A stretch of DNA of 15,974 nucleotides from Anaerolineaceae bacterium (GTDB lineage Bacteria > Chloroflexota > Anaerolineae > JAAYZQ01), in NCBI GenBank assembly GCA_012514775.1, contig JAAYZQ010000085.1:1-15974 (forward strand). The letters are read 5' to 3'. Numbering within the stretch: position 1 is the first letter of the stretch; each line of letters opens with the position of its first letter. Both the position numbers and the translations under genes were made by a program. Of the stretch, positions 8,063 to 14,456 are shown one piece after another. The notes under the pieces were generated by a model, which worked only from the letters and a program-made list of their open reading frames with translations, was not told where the DNA came from and made no database searches.

Positions 8063-8092
8063 GAAAACCCCCGACGGATGTCGGGGGTTTTC
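8063..8092 (+). terminator. Intrinsic terminator after pspA
   Basis: A perfect 13-base stem (GAAAACCCCCGAC at 8063-8075 with its complement at 8080-8092) closes a GGAT loop and ends in TTTT within the arm. The A-run on the left arm makes it potentially bidirectional. It separates pspA from the binding-protein block. Confidence 0.88.
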
Positions 8093-8139
8093 GCAGAATA
8101 GCAGAGCCCGGTAGATCGGCCAGAGCAAAGGATGAAGGC

Positions 8140-9336
8140 ATGAACCGAACACGTGTCATATTCTTCGTGATCATTGGGTTGGCGGTCCTCATCGTCGCCG
8201 GCGGGGTGATCTGGAGCCAACTGTCGAATGGCAACGACCCCGGCATCATCGAGCCCGAGGCCGAAGAAGGAGACCTGGAAGTCTATGTGGTGAGCGCCCT
8301 GCCCGTCGCCGAATGGGTGCAGGAAGCAGCGCGCCAGTTCAATGCCGAGAGCCACACCCTGGACGGCCGCGGGATCCAGGTGACTGTGGCTCCCATGGAC
8401 GGATACACGGCCCGGGGGCGCTACGAGCGCGACGAGATGGATCCGCTGCCAACCGCCTGGGTTCCCGACAGCCGCTACCTGGTAGAGCTGGTGAACGCTT
8501 CCTTTGTCGAGCGGCTGGGCCGCGACGTCTTCTTGACCGACGGCGAGTATCGCACCCGGCCCCTGGCCATCTCGCTGCTGGCGTGGGGGATCTATGACAG
8601 CCGCGCCCAGGTGCTGGAGGAGCAGTTCGGCGAAATCTCCTGGGAGACGATCCACGACGCGGCCATGGCCCCCGGCGGATGGGCAGAGCTGGGCGGCCAG
8701 GGCGACTGGGGATACTTCAAGCTGGCTATCTCTAACCCGCGCAAGAACATCAGCGGGCTGGCAGCCATGGTCGCCGCGGCCGGCGAGTATTATGACAAGA
8801 CCAACATCACCGTCGAGGACGTGACGAACCCCGAATTCCAGGAGTGGCTGCGCGAGATCATGAGCTCCATGAGCGACCTGTCGGGCGGCACCTACACCGT
8901 GGCCGACCTGGCGCTCTTTGGCTACACGACGGGCGACGCGGGCCAGTTGCTGGAGAGCGACCTGTTGGTCAACATGCAGGGCATCCAGAGCCGCTGGTCG
9001 GACCCGCTGCGCATCTACTATCCCGAATACGTGAGCTGGTTCGACTTTCCCTTCACCATCTGGATGGGGCCCGAGACGTCCGCCGCCGAAAAGAACGCAG
9101 CCCTGGAGTTCGAGCAGTACCTGTTGACGCCAGAGGTGCAACAGGCGGCCCTGGCCTACGGCCTGCGGCCGGCCAACCCCGACGTGCCCATCACCGGCCA
9201 GAACAGCCTGTTTGACCAGTGGGCCTCGCAGGGGGTGCTCGGTGTGGTTCCGAGGACGACGGCCATGCGCTCGCCCGACCGCGACGTGCTCCAGGCGCTG
9301 CTGCGCTGGTTCGACTTGAACGTGGCGGGCCGTTAA
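8140..9336 (+). CDS. Membrane-anchored type 2 solute-binding protein
   Basis: 398 residues. Residues 6-26 form one hydrophobic helix with basic residues before it and no lipobox or obvious cleavage site, so the protein is probably tethered by an uncleaved anchor with the rest outside. After an acidic linker comes an extracellular binding-protein fold: LEVYVVSALPVAEWVQEAARQFN, a typical first strand and helix, then AWVPDSRYLVELV, and near the C-terminus EFEQYLLTPEVQQAALAYGLRPANP, the usual closing region of bacterial type 2 binding proteins. No permease or ABC ATPase gene is adjacent, so uptake is doubtful; ligand sensing or assembly is an alternative. It shares layout and closing motif with the next gene and looks like a paralogue. 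The ligand cannot be told. AAGG precedes the ATG. Confidence 0.85.
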   Translation: MNRTRVIFFVIIGLAVLIVAGGVIWSQLSNGNDPGIIEPEAEEGDLEVYVVSALPVAEWVQEAARQFNAESHTLDGRGIQVTVAPMDGYTARGRYERDEMDPLPTAWVPDSRYLVELVNASFVERLGRDVFLTDGEYRTRPLAISLLAWGIYDSRAQVLEEQFGEISWETIHDAAMAPGGWAELGGQGDWGYFKLAISNPRKNISGLAAMVAAAGEYYDKTNITVEDVTNPEFQEWLREIMSSMSDLSGGTYTVADLALFGYTTGDAGQLLESDLLVNMQGIQSRWSDPLRIYYPEYVSWFDFPFTIWMGPETSAAEKNAALEFEQYLLTPEVQQAALAYGLRPANPDVPITGQNSLFDQWASQGVLGVVPRTTAMRSPDRDVLQALLRWFDLNVAGR

Positions 9337-9381
9337 GGACCGCTGCCCACGCTTCCCCCGGAGACAGCCGCGCCGGCCGCA

Positions 9382-9411
9382 GGGCCAGGATGTCCGAGGG
9401 GGATCTGGCCC
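9382..9411 (+). other. GC-rich hairpin in the spacer between the two binding-protein genes
   Basis: The 125-base spacer 9337-9461 is extremely GC-rich. GGGCCAG (9382-9388) can pair with CTGGCCC (9405-9411). No T-run follows, so it is not a normal terminator; it could be a pausing or mRNA-processing structure or simply chance in GC-rich DNA. AAGGA before ATG 9462 is the ribosome site of the next gene. Confidence 0.3.
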
Positions 9412-9461
9412 CCGCGCCCCTGGCCGGGGAGCGGCGGGGCCGGGTGTAAGGGAAGGATAGA

Positions 9462-11183
9462 ATGAGCAGACGTGGTGGATCTCGATCCTCCTCCAGGAAC
9501 GCTACCGGCAGCGCGCGCCTCGTGCTCGTCCTGCTGATCCTCGGCCTGTTCCTGGTCCTGGGCGCGTGTTGCGCGCTGTGGGCCATCGTCAGCCGGGTCG
9601 TGGACGGCAACGTTGCGCAGACAACGCCCGAGATCCGGTCGACGACGGACCTGGTGGTGGCCTATTCGCCCGAAAAAGAGCTGGCCTTTCGCGCCCTGGT
9701 CGACGGCTTTAACGAGCAGCGGCTCGAAAGCCCCGACGGCGAGGCGATGCGCATCGAGGCCGTGCCCATGAGCCCCGAGGCGATGCTCGAGGCCGTGCTC
9801 CAGGGCAGCGCCCCATTCCAGGCGATGGCACCCGACTCGACCATCTGGCTGGGCCAGCTCGACGAGGAGTGGCAGGCCAGCAGCGGCACCGAGGCGCTGG
9901 CGGTGGGCGAGACCGTTCGCTTTGCCGTGAGCCCGGTGGTCATTGCCATGTGGGAAGAGACGGCCCGGGAGATGGGCTGGCCCGAGGGCGACGTGAGCTG
10001 GCAGGATCTCCTGAGCCGGGCCCAGTCGGACCCGAACTTTCGCTGGAGCCACCCTGCCACCAGCTCGGCCAGCGGGCTGCTGGCGACCCTCGCCGAGTTC
10101 TATGCGGCCGTGGGCAAGAGCCGGGGCCTGACCATCGAGGACGTGCAGGCCCAGGAGACCCTGGACTATGTCGCGGCCCTGGAACAAACCGTGCGCTACT
10201 ATGGCGAGGGCAACGAGCCGGCCCTCATCGAGCGGGCCCTGGCGGAGGGGCGCGACTTTCTGGACGCCTTTGTGGTCCAGGAGCAGATGGTCATCTACTT
10301 TAATTCCCATCGCCGCGAACAGCCGCGCCTGGTGGCCGTCTACCCCACCGAGGGCACGTTGTGGGAAGATCACCCCCTGGCTCTGCTGGAGGTGGCGAGC
10401 CCGACGCCCTTGCAGCGCCAGACCTTTGCGCGGTTCCGCGATTACGTGCTCTCGCCCGAGGCGCAGCAACTGGTGTTGCGCCACGGGTACCGCCCGGCCG
10501 ACGTATCGACGCCGTTGGATGGCCCCGAGTCGCCCCTGACGCTGGAGAACGGCGTGGATCAGTCGCAGCCGGCGACGACGCTCCAGGTGCCCAGCGCCCA
10601 GGTTGTGGCCGTGGTGCGGGACGTGTGGTGGTACACCAAGCGCCACACCAACGTCTACCTGGTGGTCGACACCTCGGGCAGCATGCGCGGCGACAAGCTG
10701 GAGCAGGCCAAGCTGGCCCTCCAATCCTTCCTGGGGCAGATCGAGGGTGACGTGGAGCGTGTGGGCCTCATCGAGTTCGCGACCCGGGTCGACGTGCCGG
10801 TCTACCTCGACGAGCTGGGGAGCAACCGGGCGGCCCTGGAGTCGGCGGTGGCCGGGCTCCGGGCCGAGGGCGACACGGCGCTCCTGGATGGGGTATACGA
10901 GGCGCACCGGCGTCTGCAGGAGCTGGGCGACACGGAGCGGATCAATGCCATCGTGGTCATGACCGACGGCCAGGAGAACCGTTCGTCGGTCAACCTGCGC
11001 CGCCTGGTGAGAGAACTGGAAGACCAGGACCCGGTGCCGGTGGTCGTCTTCTGCATCGCCTACGGGCGCGACGCCGACATGGGGACCCTGCAAGCCATTG
11101 CCGAGCCGACCGGGGGACAGGTGCGCATGGGCGATCTGGAGACCATCCGCGACCTGTACCAGATTCTGTCCACGTACTTCTAG
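9462..11183 (+). CDS. Solute-binding protein fused to VWA domain, membrane-anchored
   Basis: 573 residues. A basic N-terminus is followed by a hydrophobic helix (about 19-43). It includes a lipobox-like LGAC at 33-36, but hydrophobic residues continue after it, so an uncleaved anchor is as likely as lipidation. Residues about 60-370 are a type 2 binding-protein fold (LVVAYSPEKELAFRALVDGFN to YVLSPEAQQLVLRHGYRPAD). From about 397 is a von Willebrand A domain with a complete metal-ion-dependent adhesion site: DTSGSM (D403, S405, S407), T472 in GDTALL and D502 in MTDGQEN. Such a site binds a divalent metal and a partner acidic residue. The binding half resembles the upstream protein. The fusion suggests a ligand-controlled protein-interaction device on the outer membrane face rather than transport. 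The next gene starts four bases after the stop. Confidence 0.9.
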   Translation: MSRRGGSRSSSRNATGSARLVLVLLILGLFLVLGACCALWAIVSRVVDGNVAQTTPEIRSTTDLVVAYSPEKELAFRALVDGFNEQRLESPDGEAMRIEAVPMSPEAMLEAVLQGSAPFQAMAPDSTIWLGQLDEEWQASSGTEALAVGETVRFAVSPVVIAMWEETAREMGWPEGDVSWQDLLSRAQSDPNFRWSHPATSSASGLLATLAEFYAAVGKSRGLTIEDVQAQETLDYVAALEQTVRYYGEGNEPALIERALAEGRDFLDAFVVQEQMVIYFNSHRREQPRLVAVYPTEGTLWEDHPLALLEVASPTPLQRQTFARFRDYVLSPEAQQLVLRHGYRPADVSTPLDGPESPLTLENGVDQSQPATTLQVPSAQVVAVVRDVWWYTKRHTNVYLVVDTSGSMRGDKLEQAKLALQSFLGQIEGDVERVGLIEFATRVDVPVYLDELGSNRAALESAVAGLRAEGDTALLDGVYEAHRRLQELGDTERINAIVVMTDGQENRSSVNLRRLVRELEDQDPVPVVVFCIAYGRDADMGTLQAIAEPTGGQVRMGDLETIRDLYQILSTYF

Positions 11184-11187
11184 AGCC

Positions 11188-12114
11188 ATGGCCAAGCGCA
11201 GTTACCAAGAGGAGCTGGAACAGAAGGCGACGCGCGCCATCCTGACGCGCTCGATCTATCGCTGGGAGAGCGCGGTCATCATCGCGCTGACGCTGGGCCT
11301 GTCGGTCCTGACCGTGGTCGGCCTGGTGCCCGTGCCCGACTTCTGGCAATGGTGGTTCTGGGCCGCGCTGGGAGGCGCGGGAGAAATCGCCCTGGTGTGG
11401 AGCAGTCTGAAGGACCCGGAGTTCCGGTCCAGGGCCGTGGCCGAGATGTTCCGGGAAAAGTTTAACGCCCGGGAGATTCGGAACGCCAGGCTGCGCGCCC
11501 AGGCGAACAAGGCCCTGGAGTACCGCGACCGCATTCACGAGTCGATCCAGGAAGGGCGCGAGGGGGTGCTGCGCGAGCACCTGCTGGACGTGAGCCGGGG
11601 CATCAACCAGTGGCTGGAGAACCTGTTCCGGCTGGCGCGGCGGCTGGACGCCTACGAGGCGGACCCGATGATCCACCAGGATATCTCGGCCGTGCAGCCG
11701 GCCATCGAAGCCCTGAAGCAGCGGCTTTCGACGGAGGATGACGACACGGTCAAGCGGCAGATCAGCCAGGCCATCGCCCAACGGCAGATCCAGCGGGACA
11801 ACCTGGAAAAGCTGCAGAACGTCATGGAGCGGGCCGAGTTCCAGTTGGAGAGCACCATCACCGCCATGGGCACGGTCTATTCCCAGGTCATGATCCTGGG
11901 CTCCCGGGACGTGGCCTCGGGCCGGGCCGGCCGCCTGCAGCAAGACATTGCCGACCAGGTGCAGAGCCTCCAGGACGTGGTCAAGACCATGGACGAGGTG
12001 TACCAGGCAGGGACCGACCCGCTGGGCCTGGGCCGCCAGCCGGCCGATATCGCAGCGCTGGATGCCGCCGATGCCCGGCAGCAGGCCGCGGGGAAAAAGG
12101 GAACAAGGCCCTGA
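11188..12114 (+). CDS. Two-helix membrane protein with long coiled-coil domain
   Basis: 308 residues, starting four bases after the VWA gene stop; longer upstream starts would run inside that gene. Two membrane helices (about 29-49 and 53-71) are joined by a short turn, so both ends face the same side, probably the cytoplasm. From about residue 85 to 270 the sequence is charged and helical with coiled-coil character (KALEYRDRIHESIQEGREGV, QISQAIAQRQIQRDNLEKLQ). The Ala/Gln/Gly-rich end GLGRQPADIAALDAADARQQ is probably disordered. I do not recognise a family; it is not the toxic-anion-resistance protein TelA, as far as I can judge by eye. Tight spacing makes it a likely partner of the VWA protein, perhaps carrying its state across the membrane. 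Function is not established. Confidence 0.8.
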   Translation: MAKRSYQEELEQKATRAILTRSIYRWESAVIIALTLGLSVLTVVGLVPVPDFWQWWFWAALGGAGEIALVWSSLKDPEFRSRAVAEMFREKFNAREIRNARLRAQANKALEYRDRIHESIQEGREGVLREHLLDVSRGINQWLENLFRLARRLDAYEADPMIHQDISAVQPAIEALKQRLSTEDDDTVKRQISQAIAQRQIQRDNLEKLQNVMERAEFQLESTITAMGTVYSQVMILGSRDVASGRAGRLQQDIADQVQSLQDVVKTMDEVYQAGTDPLGLGRQPADIAALDAADARQQAAGKKGTRP

Positions 12115-12139
12115 CAGGGGGCCTATCGAGGTGAAAGCG

Positions 12140-13291
12140 ATGAAGAGCAGTGCAAGACCGGCAGTGCTGCTGCTGGTGCTGATGGCAAGTTTGTTTCTCT
12201 CGGCCTGCGGCGGCGTGCAAGAGCCGACCAAGGGCGAGGTCGTCGTGTACGTGGCGGCGCCCCTGTCGGGCTTTCAGGCCAACGGCGGGCAGACCGTGCT
12301 AGGCGGCGCGCGACTGGCCGCGGCCAAGATCAATCGGGCAGGGGGCCTGTTGGGCTACAGCGTCACGGTCAAGGGGTTGGACGACCAATCCGACTCGGAC
12401 GTGGCCCTCGACGTGGCCGCCCAGATCGAGCAGGCAGTGGGCCAGGGCGAAAGGGTGTTGGGGGTCATCGGCCACCTGAACAGCGGCCAGACGCTGGCGG
12501 CCATGGAGGTCTACAAGGACCTGCCGCTGGTCATCATCACGCCCACGGCCAGCGAGGTAAGCCTGACGCAAAAGGGCTACGACAACTTTTTCCGGGTGAA
12601 CGCCAACGACACGACGCAGGCGCGCGTGGACGCCCAATTCCTGGTGGAGCAGGTGGGGGCCAGGCGGGTGGCCGTGATCTTTAACGACGATCCCTATGGC
12701 CAGGGACTGGGCCAGTTGATGGCGAGCGAGCTGCAGGCCCTGGGCGCCGAAGTGGTCATCAGCTTGCAGGTCGCCGTGGAGCAGTCGACCTTTGCCAACG
12801 AGATCCCGCAGATCGTGGCCGCCAACCCCGACGCCGTCTTTTACGGCGGCTACGAGGTGGAGACGCCCTACCTGCGACTGGAGCTGGTGGAAGCCGGCCT
12901 GAGCGTGCCATTCCTGGCGACCGACGGCGCCTTCCTGGCGGCGACCATCGACGAGGCGGGCACTGCCGCCGAGGGCATGTACGTCTCGGCCTTTGGCCCG
13001 CAGCCCCAGGCGGCGGTGGACGCGACCTGGATCAAGGAATACCAGGCGGTCGAATACCGCAACCCCGACACCTACAGCATCAACGGCTTTGCCGCGCTGC
13101 AGGTGCTGGCCGAGGGCGTGCGCCAGGCGGCCAGCCTGGACGCGGCACAGGTGGCCGATGCCATCCGTGGCCTGTCGAACTTTGAGACGCCCATTGGGGC
13201 GTTGAGCTTTGACGCCGAGGGCGACCTGGAAGAACCCAAGATCTATATCTTCCAGGTGCAAGACGGCGGTTGGGTGCAGGTCTACCCCTGA
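12140..13291 (+). CDS. Branched-chain amino acid-type (Peripla_BP_6) binding lipoprotein
   Basis: 383 residues with a textbook ribosome site (GAGGTGA at 12128-12134). The signal peptide ends in LSAC, so C23 should be lipidated and the protein anchored to the outer leaflet. The mature part has the type 1 periplasmic-binding fold of LivJ/AmiC-like proteins: VVYVAAPLSGFQANGGQTVLGGARLAAAKIN, later VIGHLNSGQTLAAMEVYKDL, then ITPTASEV, RRVAVIFNDDPYGQGLGQLM and INGFAALQVLAEGV near the end. The family binds amino acids, amides or other small molecules. No livHMGF genes follow; instead a terminator lies just after the stop. Either the transporter is encoded elsewhere or the protein works as a receptor with the preceding membrane proteins. 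Confidence 0.9.
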   Translation: MKSSARPAVLLLVLMASLFLSACGGVQEPTKGEVVVYVAAPLSGFQANGGQTVLGGARLAAAKINRAGGLLGYSVTVKGLDDQSDSDVALDVAAQIEQAVGQGERVLGVIGHLNSGQTLAAMEVYKDLPLVIITPTASEVSLTQKGYDNFFRVNANDTTQARVDAQFLVEQVGARRVAVIFNDDPYGQGLGQLMASELQALGAEVVISLQVAVEQSTFANEIPQIVAANPDAVFYGGYEVETPYLRLELVEAGLSVPFLATDGAFLAATIDEAGTAAEGMYVSAFGPQPQAAVDATWIKEYQAVEYRNPDTYSINGFAALQVLAEGVRQAASLDAAQVADAIRGLSNFETPIGALSFDAEGDLEEPKIYIFQVQDGGWVQVYP

Positions 13292-13322
13292 AGTCGGGGC
13301 GCGAATAAACCCTCTTGCGCGT

Positions 13323-13365
13323 GGTGGGTGGCACACGTCGGTGGTGCCACCCGCCCGTTGTTTTT
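13323..13365 (+). terminator. Intrinsic terminator closing the binding-protein block
   Basis: A 12-base stem with one G-U pair (13323-13334 with 13344-13355) closes a 9-base loop and is followed by CGTTGTTTTT. It is placed 31 bases after the lipoprotein stop. On the - strand it has no T-run, so I see no equally clear terminator for the convergent lipid-kinase gene. Confidence 0.65.
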
Positions 13366-13421
13366 GCCCTGGCATTGCCCAGGTGGGAGCGGCTCCAGGT
13401 GTGGAGGTCTTTTCCAGGCTG

Positions 13422-14351
13422 CTAGTCGGCAAAGAGCTCCGAGCGGGGGTGGCGGGGGAGGAGCACCGTCAGGCCCTTGGGGACCACCTGGCAGTGGAGG
13501 GGCGTGGTGCCAAAGGGCTCGCCGTCGACGTGCACGGCCAGGGGCCTGTCGCTCTCGACGTGGATGGTGCGCCCGCGGTAGACGCTGTGGCGGGGATCGC
13601 GGACGTGCAGGCCGGTGATGACCCCCAGGGCGGTTCGCATCGAATCGCCAAAGCCGGTTCCGGCAAAGACGTCCACGTCGAGGAGGCCATCGTCCAGGCG
13701 CGCGTCGGTGGCCATGGTCAGGCCGGCGCTGTAGATTCGCGAGTTGCTCACCACGACGAGGATGGAGCGGCGATAGACGCGCTGGTCGTCGATCCAGATG
13801 CGGGTCCGGGTGCCGGCCATGTGGGTCGCCGTGGTCACGCCGGCGACGAGATAGGCCACGATGCCCAGGCGGCGCTGGCGGCGCGTGCGGGGCTCCATGG
13901 CATAGGTCACCTCGGCGTCCAGCCCCAGGCCGGTCCACTGCAAGAAGTAACGCCCGTTGGCCGTGCCGAGGTCGATGCGCCGGGTGGTGCCGGGCACCAG
14001 GGCGCGAACCGAGTCCAGGAGGGGCATGAGGTGCAGCGGAGAGCGCGTCGGAAGGCCCAGCGCCTTGGCCCAGACGTTGCCCGTCCCTCCGGGCAGCACG
14101 CCCAGCGCCACCGGGCTTTTGGCCAGCCCGTTCACGACCTCGTTGATGGTTCCATCGCCCCCAACGACCAGCACCGCGTCGGCCTTTTCGTGGACCGCCT
14201 GCCTGGCCAGAGCGGTCGCCTCACCCGGCTGCTCGGTATTGTGAAGCGACGTCTGCCAACCGCGGTTGTCGAGATGGTTGAGCACGGCTGCCAACTCGGA
14301 GCGCACGTCCCAGGGACCCGACTGTGGATTTACGATCAGCTTGCAGCGCAT
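13422..14351 (-). CDS. Diacylglycerol kinase family lipid kinase
   Basis: 309 residues from the ATG at 14351, preceded by AGGA six bases away; upstream in-frame starts would cross the promoter and enter the divergent gene. The N-terminus MRCKLIVNPQSG, then VLVVGGDGTINEVVNGL (GGDGT at 64-68) and LGVLPGGTGNVWAKALGLP are hallmarks of the nucleotide-binding domain shared by DgkB, YegS, BmrU and sphingosine kinases. The C-terminal beta domain has AGLTMATDARLDDGLLDV and AVHVDGEPF, which are also typical. Enzymes of this family phosphorylate diacylglycerol or related lipids with ATP at the membrane; the substrate cannot be fixed from sequence. Length and motifs are normal. It is the only - strand gene here and is transcribed away from the pseudokinase. 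Confidence 0.93.
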   Translation of the reverse strand: MRCKLIVNPQSGPWDVRSELAAVLNHLDNRGWQTSLHNTEQPGEATALARQAVHEKADAVLVVGGDGTINEVVNGLAKSPVALGVLPGGTGNVWAKALGLPTRSPLHLMPLLDSVRALVPGTTRRIDLGTANGRYFLQWTGLGLDAEVTYAMEPRTRRQRRLGIVAYLVAGVTTATHMAGTRTRIWIDDQRVYRRSILVVVSNSRIYSAGLTMATDARLDDGLLDVDVFAGTGFGDSMRTALGVITGLHVRDPRHSVYRGRTIHVESDRPLAVHVDGEPFGTTPLHCQVVPKGLTVLLPRHPRSELFAD

Positions 14352-14385
14352 TCGCCGTCCTGCACAATTTGCTCCAGTGTGATCG

Positions 14386-14415
14386 ATTATACCAAACCTT
14401 GCCACCTTCGGCCAA
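14386..14415 (-). promoter_or_regulatory. Promoter of the lipid kinase gene
   Basis: Read on the - strand, TTGGCC (14415-14410), an 18-base spacer, then TGG and a perfect TATAAT (14391-14386). The TGn before the -10 makes it an extended -10 promoter. Transcription should begin near 14379, giving a leader of about 28 bases with AGGA ahead of the start. Confidence 0.8.
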
Positions 14416-14421
14416 TCCTGT

Positions 14422-14450
14422 TTGTCACGAGTCGCGAGTTGTAGTACAAT
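14422..14450 (+). promoter_or_regulatory. Promoter of the pseudokinase gene, predicted leaderless
   Basis: TTGTCA (14422-14427, five of six) and TACAAT (14445-14450, five of six) are separated by exactly 17 bases. The ATG at 14457 begins seven bases after the -10, which is where transcription should start. No Shine-Dalgarno sequence is present. The -35 lies only six bases from the -35 of the divergent promoter. Confidence 0.78.
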
Positions 14451-14456
14451 TTGACC

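Noticed and set aside
7840..9141. 433-codon - strand frame across the pspA terminator
   Set aside because: It spans a strong terminator and two genuine genes and has no domain signal.
9333..11195. Long open frame of 620 codons on the - strand opposite the VWA gene
   Set aside because: The product is His/Gly/Arg/Gln-rich low-complexity sequence with no domains, and it mirrors a well-supported + strand gene. Such shadows are expected at this GC content.
8140..13291. A standard ABC uptake operon
   Set aside because: No permease or ABC ATPase (no ABC signature LSGGQ) is encoded in the window.
13367..13383. Hairpin CCTGG/CCAGG as terminator of the lipid kinase gene
   Set aside because: Only five paired bases and no T-run in the - strand direction.
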